This document shows, in pieces, positions 1 to 6,480 of a DNA stretch of 9,918 nt. Position numbers and translations under genes: made by a program. The notes beneath the pieces are model-generated. The model ran no database searches, was not told where the DNA came from, and worked only from the letters and a program-made list of their open reading frames with translations. The DNA comes from Desulfuromonadaceae bacterium (GTDB lineage: Bacteria > Desulfobacterota > Desulfuromonadia > Desulfuromonadales > UBA2294), in NCBI GenBank assembly GCA_024636225.1, contig JAGXHN010000028.1, forward strand, positions 1 to 9,918. The letters run 5' to 3'. The stretch's first letter is position 1. Every line of letters starts with the position of its first letter.

Positions 1-37
1 TACTATTGTGAATCATAAGAAAAACTCAAGAAAGAGT

Positions 38-140
38 GTCATCCCCGAACGATTCTATCGGGGATCCATGGCTTTAAAGACTGGATTCCCGATTACACCC
101 TCGGGAATGACACCCTTTTCGCTGCTGCTGAATAGTTACA
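38..140 (-). repeat. Palindromic dispersed repeat, copy A (two tandem hairpins plus a conserved arm)
   Basis: Read on the minus strand, this copy starts with TGTAACTATTCAGCA (140 downward), has a short spacer, then GTGTCATTCCCGA, and ends with TCGGGGATGACAC near position 38. It holds two hairpins. The first has arms ATTCCCGA/TCGGGAAT around an eight-base loop. The second has arms ATCCCCGA/TCGGGGAT. A TTTAAAG stretch lies between them. Copy C at 2853-2953 matches it along most of its length in the opposite genomic orientation, with the same 18-base distance between TGTAACTATTC and GTCATT. Copy A lies ten bases beyond the tRNA-Leu terminator. It resembles the GTCATTCCCG...CGGGAATCCAG palindromes common in proteobacterial genomes (REP/MITE-like). 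No coding potential is seen. Confidence 0.8.
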
Positions 141-150
141 ACCAACAAAC

Positions 151-181
151 AAGGGGCCAACCTTGTGCAGGTTGACCCCTT
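151..181 (-). terminator. Rho-independent terminator of tRNA-Leu
   Basis: On the minus strand a 13-bp stem, AAGGGGTCAACCT with AGGTTGGCCCCTT (one G-U pair), closes a five-base loop. It is followed by TGTTTGTTGGTTGT, a moderately U-rich tail. It begins 11 bases past the CCA end of the tRNA gene, so it most likely ends that single-gene transcript. The plus strand lacks a good U tract. Confidence 0.75.
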
Positions 182-192
182 GTCTTTATAGA

Positions 193-278
193 TGGTGCCC
201 GGACCGAGAATCGAACTCGGACGGCCAAAGGCCGAGGGATTTTAAGTCCCTTGCGTCTACCAGTTCCGCCATCCGGGC
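193..278 (-). tRNA. tRNA-Leu, anticodon UAA
   Basis: The minus strand folds into a complete 86-nt class II tRNA. The acceptor stem is GCCCGGA/TCCGGGC, the discriminator is A and CCA is encoded. The anticodon stem AGGGA/TCCCT encloses the loop CTTAAAA, giving anticodon TAA, which reads UUA leucine codons. A long variable arm (GGCC-TTT-GGCC) is typical of tRNA-Leu. The T arm is CCGAG-TTCGATT-CTCGG and the D arm contains TGGTAGACGC. The gene stands alone, with its own promoter at 287-316 and terminator at 151-181. All stems pair, so it appears functional. Confidence 0.97.
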
Positions 279-286
279 GAGGCGCC

Positions 287-316
287 ATTATCGACAACCG
301 GTTCCTTCTCTGTCAA
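287..316 (-). promoter_or_regulatory. Sigma70-type promoter of tRNA-Leu
   Basis: On the minus strand a perfect -35 hexamer TTGACA (316-311) is followed, after an 18-base spacer, by GATAAT (292-287), five of six bases matching the -10 consensus. The mature tRNA 5' end lies only eight bases further on, so transcription should start at or just before it. The bases between -10 and the start, GGCGCC, form a GC-rich discriminator, a known feature of stable-RNA promoters under stringent control. The stringent-control part is inference. Confidence 0.75.
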
Positions 317-345
317 TCATTAAATCGAGCTTTAAGGCCAAGATC

Positions 346-783
346 ATGAAAAAAACAACAACCTGCCCGAAATGCGCGACGATTATTGAAACCTGGCGCA
401 ATCCGATCCCGACCGTCGATATCATTATTCGCAGTGGCAACGAAATTATTCTGATCAAACGGCGCAATCCGCCATACGGCTGGGCACTCCCGGGCGGTTT
501 TGTCGACTACGGAGAGAGTCTGGAGTGCGCGGCAAAGCGGGAGGCGCTGGAGGAGACCGGACTTGAATTGACGAACCTGAAACAGTTCGGAGCTTATTCA
601 GATCCAGAGCGGGATCCGCGGCAGCATACGATCTCTTATGTCTTTACCGCCGAGACGCAAGAGAGCCCCGTCGCCGGGGACGATGCGGCAGCAGTAAGGC
701 TCTTCGCGCTGAACAATCTTCCTGCCCCGCTCTGTTTTGATCATGAGCAGATACTGACTGATTATATAAAATCGCTCGATTGA
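346..783 (+). CDS. Nudix hydrolase (ADP-ribose pyrophosphatase-like)
   Basis: A 145-residue protein with a complete Nudix box: G51, E57, R65-E66, E69-E70, G72-L73, which fits GX5EX7REUXEEXGU. The glutamates of REXXEE bind the divalent metal that cleaves nucleoside diphosphates linked to another moiety. A CPKC pair at residues 7-10 looks like half of a zinc ribbon, as in some NADH/ADP-ribose pyrophosphatase-like members. The substrate cannot be fixed from sequence; housecleaning of oxidised or damaged nucleotides is plausible. The ATG at 346 is chosen because AAGG lies about nine bases upstream and because a longer frame from 163 would run through the tRNA-Leu gene. The TGA stop abuts the stop of the convergent mqnA gene. 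No signal peptide or membrane segment is seen. Confidence 0.9.
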   Translation: MKKTTTCPKCATIIETWRNPIPTVDIIIRSGNEIILIKRRNPPYGWALPGGFVDYGESLECAAKREALEETGLELTNLKQFGAYSDPERDPRQHTISYVFTAETQESPVAGDDAAAVRLFALNNLPAPLCFDHEQILTDYIKSLD

Positions 784-1608
784 TCAGTTTGGGATAAATT
801 GGGGTTTTGGTGCCGACTTAATCAGACCATGTTTTTCGAGGAGAGAGTAAAAGCAGGTCAGACCGGTAAGATGCTGCGGATCGAGATCATAGGAGACACT
901 GGTCAAATAATTATAGAGACGCTCTTTCCCCATCCAGCTGACTTCGGTCGAACTTTGGACCACATCTTCCAGGGATTGAAACGCCCTGGCGCGTGAAGCA
1001 TCGAGTTGAGTGACAAAGGTGGCGACTTCTGCGCTTTTTTCCCGAACCACGTCTCGGCGCACGATCCAGAGGGCGAACACAAACGGTAAACCGGTAAAAT
1101 GGTGCCACAAGGCACCGAGATCGATGATATGTTCAGCCGGTCGCCCTGCCCCGCTCATCTTCAGCGCTCGATCACCGATCAAAAGCGCCGGTCGACCTTG
1201 AGCGATCACATCCTCGACCGGGATATCCGGCACGGAGCAGACAACCTCCTCCAGGCGGATAAATTCTTTTAACAGAACCTGCAGCAGGGCTACAGAGGTG
1301 GCTGATTCTCCGGTTATAGCGATCGGCACCCGATTCAATTCCGACATCGGGTTCGGGGTAAAGAGCAAAACGCTTTCAACCGGGCCGATAGAACTTATTG
1401 AATGTCTTGGTAAAAGTAGATATTTATCTGGATTTCTGGCGTATTCAATGGAAGAGGAAGGGCAAATATCGATCTTTCCGGCCGCTAACAAACGGTTTAA
1501 ATCTGCCGGTACGCCGTCAACAACAGCACCGGTAAACCCGCTTTCCCGTAAAAAGTGAAACCAGGGGATGCAATTGGCGTAAGTGATGTGCCCGACTGAA
1601 AGTGTCAT
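784..1608 (-). CDS. mqnA: Chorismate dehydratase MqnA (futalosine menaquinone pathway)
   Basis: A 274-residue cytoplasmic protein of the usual length for MqnA, which dehydrates chorismate to 3-[(1-carboxyvinyl)oxy]benzoate, the first committed step of the futalosine route to menaquinone. The family landmarks are in order: VGHITYANCIPWF (5-17), VPADLNRLLAAGKIDICPSS (33-52) with IEYARN after it, SISSIGPVES (70-79), an ESATS segment, ALLIGDRAL, and LWHHFTGLPFVFALW. The fold is that of a periplasmic-binding-protein-like enzyme, but there is no signal peptide. The start is ATG, with only a weak GGA about seven bases upstream. It converges on the Nudix gene with no spacer, and no other mqn gene is in the window. 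The substrate, chorismate, is the product of the pathway that includes the nearby aroK, aroB and aroQ. Confidence 0.93.
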   Translation of the reverse strand: MTLSVGHITYANCIPWFHFLRESGFTGAVVDGVPADLNRLLAAGKIDICPSSSIEYARNPDKYLLLPRHSISSIGPVESVLLFTPNPMSELNRVPIAITGESATSVALLQVLLKEFIRLEEVVCSVPDIPVEDVIAQGRPALLIGDRALKMSGAGRPAEHIIDLGALWHHFTGLPFVFALWIVRRDVVREKSAEVATFVTQLDASRARAFQSLEDVVQSSTEVSWMGKERLYNYLTSVSYDLDPQHLTGLTCFYSLLEKHGLIKSAPKPQFIPN

Positions 1609-1644
1609 AAAATAATCCGATCAGGTTGAACCTCTTGCAAAAAG

Positions 1645-1672
1645 GTTATCATCCCCACAGTGACTTAATCAA
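1645..1672 (-). promoter_or_regulatory. Possible mqnA promoter
   Basis: On the minus strand TTGATT (1672-1667) and GATAAC (1650-1645) are separated by 16 bases, each matching four of six consensus positions. The site lies 37 bases before the mqnA ATG. It is the best match I see in this gap, but it is weak and could be chance. Confidence 0.25.
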
Positions 1673-1753
1673 AGGATCCACTGTTTTCAGCAGTTAGAGA
1701 CGACATCTCGACTCGAATCGCTGATGGCACTCAATAACGAACATTGAAATAAT

Positions 1754-1891
1754 GGTAACTGTTCAGCACTTCTATTCCGGCATGCGGTCTACAACGATTA
1801 CCTACGTCCAACGTTGTCACTTAACTTCCCTTTTGGCAATAGCAGTAGCCCACATGCTGTGTAGATTGAGCAGGGTGCTGAATAATTACAA
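1754..1891. mobile_element. MITE-like element or IS remnant with terminal inverted repeats
   Basis: GTAACTGTTCAGCAC (1755-1769) and the inverse complement of GTGCTGAATAATTAC (1875-1889) match at 13 of 15 positions and face each other about 135 bp apart. A second inverted match lies further in: GGCATGCGGTCTAC on the left and AGCATGTGGGCTAC read from the right. The inside has no convincing gene. Related TGTAACTATTC ends occur in repeat copies A and C, linking this element to that family. A non-autonomous element, or a deletion remnant keeping both ends of an insertion sequence, would explain the structure. No clear target-site duplication is seen. The rest of the gap 1609-1970 has no gene I can support. 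Confidence 0.5.
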
Positions 1892-1924
1892 ACAATGCAA
1901 CAATACACCACATTTGTAAAAGAT

Positions 1925-1955
1925 GTCATTCCCGAAGGTCTAATCGGAAATCGAG
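1925..1955 (+). repeat. Degenerate single-hairpin repeat, copy B
   Basis: GTCATTCCCGAAGGTCTAAT followed by CGGAAATCGAG matches the first half of copies A and C, with the same eight-base loop between the arms ATTCCCGA and TCGGAAAT (one mismatch). The second hairpin is missing. It lies 16 bases past the lipM stop codon and could act as a weak 3' structure for that transcript. Confidence 0.6.
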
Positions 1956-1970
1956 TCGTGTGGGGTGAAA

Positions 1971-2807
1971 TCAGGACGAGGTTATCCCGCGCAAAACCCA
2001 ATCGGGGTTGGCATACTTTTCCGTCAAAAGCCGATTCGCCAAAGCTGTTTCCTCAGCAGTCGGCAGATCAAACTTGAAGTTGAGGTTGAGCAGTCGTTTG
2101 AATTGGGCGATCAGAGTCTGTTCAACCGCATCGATTTCGACCGGATGATCGAGCCAGCGATTCATCCAGCCGACCCGAGCGGCAAGACGCTCGATCCTTT
2201 GTTCGATATTTGTTGTGTCGCCGGTGTTCAGCGCCAGGTAGAGCCGTTTTGGATCGATATCAATCGGGATCGACCCGTGCTGCAAAAAGGCGGTCGAGAG
2301 TCTCTTCTGAGCACTGCCAGTCATCTTTTGACCGTTATAGACAAGTTCGGACAGGGCCGGGGCGGTAAAACAGGCACTCCGCTCGACACTATCGGCGGCA
2401 GCTCTCTCTTTGCGACCGGATGAGATTGTTGTCTGCAAGCCAAATTCAGCTAAAGTTGCCTGCAAAACCTCTGCAATAACATGGTAATTTTGTGCGACAC
2501 CACCGGGGAATATTTCATTTTGCTCGGGTGAAATAACCGCATAGGTCACCTCATTATCATGCAAAACAGCGCGCCCGCCAGTAAAGCGCCTGACGACCGA
2601 ATAACCAAAAGTGCGACAGGCCGCAAGATTAACAACATCACTCCCTTGCTGAAAATAGCCGAGGGTCACCGTCGCCGGCTGCCATCGATACAATCTGAGG
2701 AGAGGCGGTGACAAGCCGTTTTCAACCGAGCACAGCAACGCCTCATCGAGCGCCATATTCCAGGCCCCGCTCTGCTCTCCACAGTTGATGAGTCGCCACT
2801 CCTGCAT
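1971..2807 (-). CDS. lipM: LipM-type octanoyltransferase (lipoate-protein ligase A family)
   Basis: A 278-residue protein with a single BPL/LPL catalytic domain, the length of Bacillus LipM. It would move an octanoyl group from acyl carrier protein to lipoyl domains or GcvH, the first step of lipoate assembly. Landmarks are WRLINCG (4-10), NMALDEALL (17-25), TLGYFQ (48-53), RRFTGGRAVLHD (73-84), C146 in SACF, the invariant lysine K161 in NGQKMTGSAQ, and QHGSIPID (176-183). C146 sits close to the position of the acyl-thioester cysteine of LipM (about residue 150). That favours an octanoyltransferase over a true lipoate ligase, which lacks it. The ATG at 2807 fits the family N-terminus, but no Shine-Dalgarno sequence is visible before it. 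A LplA-like ligase remains possible. accC lies upstream behind a terminator, so lipM is probably transcribed separately. Confidence 0.85.
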   Translation of the reverse strand: MQEWRLINCGEQSGAWNMALDEALLCSVENGLSPPLLRLYRWQPATVTLGYFQQGSDVVNLAACRTFGYSVVRRFTGGRAVLHDNEVTYAVISPEQNEIFPGGVAQNYHVIAEVLQATLAEFGLQTTISSGRKERAAADSVERSACFTAPALSELVYNGQKMTGSAQKRLSTAFLQHGSIPIDIDPKRLYLALNTGDTTNIEQRIERLAARVGWMNRWLDHPVEIDAVEQTLIAQFKRLLNLNFKFDLPTAEETALANRLLTEKYANPDWVLRGITSS

Positions 2808-2852
2808 ACATTTACACCATGGTATCGATCAGCACAAAAAACAAAAGAGAAA

Positions 2853-2953
2853 TGTAACTATTCGGCACCTGCGAAATAGGCGTCATTCCCGAGGGGGTAA
2901 TCGGGAATCCAGCTTTTAAAGCTGTGGATCCTTTGCTAGATTTATTCGGGGAT
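2853..2953 (+). repeat. Palindromic dispersed repeat, copy C
   Basis: It begins TGTAACTATTCGGCAC, continues with an 18-base spacer from TGTAACTATTC to GTCATTCCCGA, then TCGGGAATCCAG, TTTAAAG, TGGATCC and TCGGGGAT. It aligns with copy A read on the opposite strand. The first hairpin is intact; the left arm of the second has decayed. It lies 18 bases beyond the accC terminator and 45 bases upstream of lipM, so it may carry or disturb the lipM promoter region. Confidence 0.8.
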
Positions 2954-2971
2954 CGTTTGCACCCTGAAACA

Positions 2972-2998
2972 AAAGAAGGGCCGAAACGGCCCTTCTTT
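2972..2998 (-). terminator. Rho-independent terminator of the accB-accC transcript
   Basis: Arms AAAGAAGGGCCG and CGGCCCTTCTTT form a perfect 12-bp stem over a three-base loop. On the minus strand the stem is followed by TGTTTC, and the T-rich right arm adds to the tract. It starts 32 bases past the accC stop. Read on the plus strand, TTCTTTCGATTTTT follows the stem, so it could end transcription both ways. Confidence 0.88.
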
Positions 2999-3030
2999 CG
3001 ATTTTTGAGAATCGGCTGCTTTCAGCAGGA

Positions 3031-4362
3031 TTACTCGCGCTCCAGAAAACCGGTATCGACGTTTGAGTCGATAAAATCTTTATTATTCATGATCCGTTTA
3101 TGGAACGGGATAGTCGTCTTGATCCCCTCAATAATATATTCATCAAGAGCCCGATCCATCCGCTTGATCGCCTCTTCACGCGTATTGGCGTGAACAATCA
3201 ACTTGGCGATCATTGAATCGTAGTGCTGCAGCACCGTGTACTGATCATAAACGAAGCTGTCGACACGTACCCCGAGCCCGCCGGGGGTGTGATAAGCGGT
3301 AATTTTGCCGGGAAACGGAGTAAATTTAACCGGATCTTCGGCATTGATCCGGCACTCGATAGCGTGTCCGGAAATCTTGATATCGTCCTGCGTATAACGG
3401 AGCGGCTCACCGGCGGCAGAGCGGATCTGCTCTTTGATAACATCAACACCGGTTACCATTTCGGTCACCGGATGCTCAACCTGGACCCGCGTATTCATCT
3501 CCATAAAGAAGAAGTTGTTGTTTTTGTCGAGCAGAAATTCCATCGTTCCGACGCTGTTATATCCAACCTTTTTTGCCGCGGCGACGGAACATGCCCCCAT
3601 TTTTTCGCGGAGTTCCTCAGAGAGAACCGGACAGGGCGCCTCTTCGATCAGCTTCTGGTGCCGCCGCTGAATCGAACAATCTCGTTCACCGAGATGAATC
3701 ACATTGCCATGTTTGTCGGCAAGGATCTGGATCTCGACATGACGGGGATTTTCACAGAATTTTTCGATATAGACATCGGGATTGCCAAAACCGGCTTCAG
3801 CTTCAGTCCGGGCAGCGGCAAACGCATTCGGAAGATGGACCTGAGAATAGACGACCTTCATGCCACGCCCGCCACCGCCAGCCGTCGCCTTGATAATGAT
3901 CGGGAAACCGATCTCTTCAGCGATCTTTACTGCATCCTCGACGGTCGCGACATTATCCTTGGTACCGGGGAGAATCGGCACTCCGGCTTCGGTAACCGTC
4001 CGCCGAGCGCTGATCTTATCCCCCATCAGACGCATGCTTTCAGCCGACGGACCGATAAAAGTAATGCCGCATTTTTCGCAGATTTCGGCAAATTCAGCGT
4101 TCTCGGACAAAAATCCGTATCCGGGATGAATTGCATCGGCATCCGTGATTTCAGCGGCGCTGAGGATCGCTTTGATATTCAGATAACTTTTGGCGCTCGG
4201 AGCCGAACCGATACAGACACTCTGATCTGCCAGTTTTACATGCAGCGATTCACTATCCACATCAGAATGGACCGCAACGGTTTTTATGCCAAGCTCCTTG
4301 CAGGCGCGAATGATCCGAAGGGCAATCTCACCGCGATTTGCAATCAGAATTTTATGAAACAT
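3031..4362 (-). CDS. accC: Biotin carboxylase subunit of acetyl-CoA carboxylase
   Basis: A 443-residue cytoplasmic enzyme, near the usual 446-450. It uses ATP and bicarbonate to carboxylate the biotin on AccB, the first half-reaction of malonyl-CoA synthesis. The N-terminal domain (1-114) contains [19 protein letters not shown] and [11 protein letters not shown]. The ATP-grasp domain has K116, K158, the glycine loop AGGGGRGM (161-168), and [12 protein letters not shown] with K236. Catalytic and metal residues are E274, E287, N289 and R291 in [11 protein letters not shown]. The C-terminal domain (from about 330) includes [16 protein letters not shown] lies about eight bases before the ATG. It follows accB after 80 bases and is closed by the terminator at 2972-2998, so the two are probably cotranscribed. 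No carboxyltransferase genes (accA, accD) are in the window. Confidence 0.97.
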   Translation of the reverse strand: MFHKILIANRGEIALRIIRACKELGIKTVAVHSDVDSESLHVKLADQSVCIGSAPSAKSYLNIKAILSAAEITDADAIHPGYGFLSENAEFAEICEKCGITFIGPSAESMRLMGDKISARRTVTEAGVPILPGTKDNVATVEDAVKIAEEIGFPIIIKATAGGGGRGMKVVYSQVHLPNAFAAARTEAEAGFGNPDVYIEKFCENPRHVEIQILADKHGNVIHLGERDCSIQRRHQKLIEEAPCPVLSEELREKMGACSVAAAKKVGYNSVGTMEFLLDKNNNFFFMEMNTRVQVEHPVTEMVTGVDVIKEQIRSAAGEPLRYTQDDIKISGHAIECRINAEDPVKFTPFPGKITAYHTPGGLGVRVDSFVYDQYTVLQHYDSMIAKLIVHANTREEAIKRMDRALDEYIIEGIKTTIPFHKRIMNNKDFIDSNVDTGFLERE

Positions 4363-4442
4363 CGAATTATCTCCAAAGTGAACAGACTCAAGGGCAGTAA
4401 CCGAACGTAAACTTGCGGACTTTACAATATCTGCCCGGCTGA

Positions 4443-4907
4443 TTACAGCGCTTCGACCCGGAACAACGGCTCACCAAATTCGACCGGTGCCGCATCATCT
4501 TTAAGAATAGCAATAATACGGCACTTGAATTCTGCTTCAATTTCGTTGAACATCTTCATCGCTTCAACCAGACAGACGGTGGAGCCGGCTTCCATCACAT
4601 CACCAACCTCGGCATAGTTGCTCGCTTCGGGACTCGGTTTACGATAAAAAGTTCCGACGATCGGGGAGTTAATCGTCAGGTATTTATCGTCCTCAACCGG
4701 CGCAGCGGCGACAGCAGCAGGTGCAGCGGCAACCGGCGCCGCGACGGGGGTGGCTGCCTGCATCATCGCCGGCGCAGCAACATGGACAATATCGCGTCCC
4801 GTCCCCCGCTTGACAATGATTTTTTCCTCGGCGTTCTCCATCTCAAATTCGGTAATATCGGTATCCGTTACCAGTTTAATCAGTGCTTTAATATCCTTGA
4901 TATCCAT
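4443..4907 (-). CDS. accB: Biotin carboxyl carrier protein of acetyl-CoA carboxylase
   Basis: A 154-residue protein that carries biotin between AccC and the carboxyltransferase. The N-terminal segment (1-40) begins [14 protein letters not shown] flexible Ala/Pro linker spans roughly 44-71. The biotinyl domain (75-154) holds [13 protein letters not shown], with K118 in AMKM as the biotinylated lysine. The start at 4907 is preferred because AGGAGG (4918-4913) lies five bases upstream. A longer frame from 4928 adds seven residues but has that ribosome site inside it. The stop of pepP is 46 bases upstream and accC is 80 bases downstream. In many bacteria efp sits between the pepP-type gene and accB, but it is absent here. 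Confidence 0.96.
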   Translation of the reverse strand: MDIKDIKALIKLVTDTDITEFEMENAEEKIIVKRGTGRDIVHVAAPAMMQAATPVAAPVAAAPAAVAAAPVEDDKYLTINSPIVGTFYRKPSPEASNYAEVGDVMEAGSTVCLVEAMKMFNEIEAEFKCRIIAILKDDAAPVEFGEPLFRVEAL

Positions 4908-4912
4908 TTTTA

Positions 4913-4918
4913 CCTCCT
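4913..4918 (-). promoter_or_regulatory. Ribosome binding site that decides the accB start
   Basis: AGGAGG followed by TAAAA and then ATG is a near-ideal Shine-Dalgarno arrangement. It places the accB start at 4907 rather than at the in-frame ATG at 4928, which lacks such a site. Confidence 0.8.
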
Positions 4919-4953
4919 GCAATTTCAATGTTTAATGTTAAGAATAATCAGAT

Positions 4954-6021
4954 TTAATTCAAACGACAAAAACTTTTCGACAAACGGGTGAGAATACGGT
5001 ACCCATCTGCCGTAACCACAACCATGTCTTCGATGCGAACACCACCTTGACCCGGCAGATAAATGCCAGGTTCAACAGTAAAGACCATTCCAACTTCCGT
5101 CAACCCTTTTGATAAGGGCGAAACACGCGGCGATTCATGAACCTCAAGCCCCACACCATGACCGAGACCGTGACCAAAGTAATCGCCATAACCAGACTGA
5201 TTAATATAATCTCTGGCAGCAGCATCGATCAGTTTGAGCGGGACACCCGGTTTAATTTGAGCCAAAGCGCGGTCGTGTGCTTCGAGGACAATATCATAAA
5301 CCTGACGCATTTTCTTGTCAGGTTCCCCCACGGCACAGGTCACGGTCTCATCAGAATAGTAACCCCGATAGCGGCCGCCAAAATCGATCGTCACCAGATC
5401 CGAAGAGACTATTTTTTTATCTGAGGCAACTCCGTGCGGCAAGGCCCCGCGCTCACCGGACGCAACAATAAAATCGAAAGATTTCTCTTCACCACCCCGC
5501 TTCCTTATCGCAATTTCCAAAGCGAGAGCAATCTCGGCTTCAGAGACACCGGGGCGGATCATCGGTAGAACATCATCAAAAGCCTGAGACGACAGCAAGG
5601 TTGCCTGCTCGATCAAAGCAATCTCAGCCTCATCTTTTACAAGTCGCAAAGAAGAGAGATCCTCAATCGGAATCCATTCGATATCAGCGCCACCCGCTTG
5701 TTTGAGCTGATTGAATTCAGAACATGAAACGACCGAACTTTCGAACCCGACTCTTATAAATTCATCCTGTTTGAGATGATCGACGATCTCCGGCAACTTT
5801 TTTTTATATTCAGCGACATCACCACCCACCTGCTCGGTAGCCTGGGTGGTATAACGACTGTCACACAAAAAAAGGGCGGCCGATTCAAACAGGATCAATG
5901 CACCATCTGTCCCGGTAAAACCGGTTAGATATCTGATGTTTGTCAGATCTGTAAACAGCATGGCATCCAGGCCATGTGTCTGCAGTATATCGATGGCCTT
6001 TCGGCGTCTGTCTTTTACCAT
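4954..6021 (-). CDS. pepP: M24 family Xaa-Pro aminopeptidase
   Basis: A 355-residue metallopeptidase with an N-terminal creatinase-like domain (about 1-125, including TNIRYLTGFTGTDG) and a C-terminal pita-bread catalytic domain. The five metal ligands of the family are present: D213 (TIDFGG), D224 (YYSDETV), H288 (second His of HGLGHGVG), E317 (TVEPGIY) and E331 (RIEDM). H284 and H295 are the usual substrate-binding histidines. It should remove N-terminal residues preceding proline, in the cytoplasm. The ATG at 6021 is chosen because it gives the normal family N-terminus; a longer frame from 6105 would overlap aroQ by 64 bases. No Shine-Dalgarno is visible (the leader is pyrimidine-rich), so translation may depend on aroQ, which ends 20 bases upstream. 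pepQ or papA are alternative names for this group. Confidence 0.9.
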   Translation of the reverse strand: MVKDRRRKAIDILQTHGLDAMLFTDLTNIRYLTGFTGTDGALILFESAALFLCDSRYTTQATEQVGGDVAEYKKKLPEIVDHLKQDEFIRVGFESSVVSCSEFNQLKQAGGADIEWIPIEDLSSLRLVKDEAEIALIEQATLLSSQAFDDVLPMIRPGVSEAEIALALEIAIRKRGGEEKSFDFIVASGERGALPHGVASDKKIVSSDLVTIDFGGRYRGYYSDETVTCAVGEPDKKMRQVYDIVLEAHDRALAQIKPGVPLKLIDAAARDYINQSGYGDYFGHGLGHGVGLEVHESPRVSPLSKGLTEVGMVFTVEPGIYLPGQGGVRIEDMVVVTADGYRILTRLSKSFCRLN

Positions 6022-6041
6022 AGAGAGGGGAGAACTACAAA

Positions 6042-6476
6042 TTAATTTAGCCTTGCTAAAACAGCACGCAAGGCGAGGAGATAACTGTGATGGCCAAAAC
6101 CGCAAATGACGCCGGTTACAACCGGGGAGATAAAAGAGTGTTGACGAAACGGTTCACGACCGTGAATGTTTGAGAGATGAACTTCGACCACCGGAACCTT
6201 CAACGCCGCAATCGCATCACGCAAAGAAACGCTGGTGTGTGTTAAGCCAGCCGGATTAATCAGCAGGCCGGATGTCCCATCATTCATCGACAAATGAAGT
6301 CGATCGATCAGCGCACCCTCATGGTTGGACTGAAATGTCTCGACCTTCAGACCGAGCTCCATACCGAGCTGAACAATCTCATGATCGATCTCGGCAAGCG
6401 TCTGCCTGCCGTAGATTTCAGGTTCACGTTGACCGAGTAAATTCAGATTCGGACCATGCAACACCAGAATAGTCAT
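6042..6476 (-). CDS. aroQ: 3-Dehydroquinate dehydratase, type II
   Basis: A 144-residue enzyme of normal type II length, which converts 3-dehydroquinate to 3-dehydroshikimate. Motifs are HGPNLNLLGQREPEIYG (7-23) with R17 and the catalytic Y22, QSNHEG (49-54), INPAGLTHTS (73-82) with N74 and H80, and VEVHLSNIHGREPFRQHS (97-114) with H100 and R111. The common INPAAYTHTS motif has Gly-Leu in place of Ala-Tyr, which is tolerated in the family. The subunit normally forms a dodecamer. The ATG lies four bases after the stop of the roadblock gene, so the two are almost certainly cotranscribed and perhaps translationally coupled. It acts one step after AroB, encoded in the same cluster. Confidence 0.96.
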   Translation of the reverse strand: MTILVLHGPNLNLLGQREPEIYGRQTLAEIDHEIVQLGMELGLKVETFQSNHEGALIDRLHLSMNDGTSGLLINPAGLTHTSVSLRDAIAALKVPVVEVHLSNIHGREPFRQHSFISPVVTGVICGFGHHSYLLALRAVLARLN

Positions 6477-6480
6477 AATG

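Noticed and set aside
163..345. N-terminal extension of the Nudix frame
   Set aside because: It would translate through the antisense of tRNA-Leu and its promoter; the ATG at 346 with AAGG upstream is better.
1798..2001. 67-residue minus-strand frame in the mqnA-lipM gap
   Set aside because: It crosses the repeat elements, has no family resemblance and no ribosome site, and runs into the end of lipM.
1965..2423. 152-residue plus-strand frame opposite lipM
   Set aside because: Shadow of lipM, with low-complexity composition and no start signal.
38..2953. CRISPR array
   Set aside because: Only three copies, far apart, in mixed orientation and with genes between them; this is a dispersed repeat, not an array.
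3223..4410. 395-residue open frame on the plus strand opposite accC
   Set aside because: It is the antisense of a strongly conserved gene, has no family resemblance and no ribosome site. Long antisense frames are common opposite genes with this codon bias.
4363..4442. Riboswitch or small gene between accB and accC
   Set aside because: Only a distant six-base inverted match (GGGCAG/CTGCCC) is seen, and there is no open frame with a start signal.
6022..6105. N-terminal extension of pepP
   Set aside because: It overlaps the end of aroQ in another frame and adds sequence not seen in the family.
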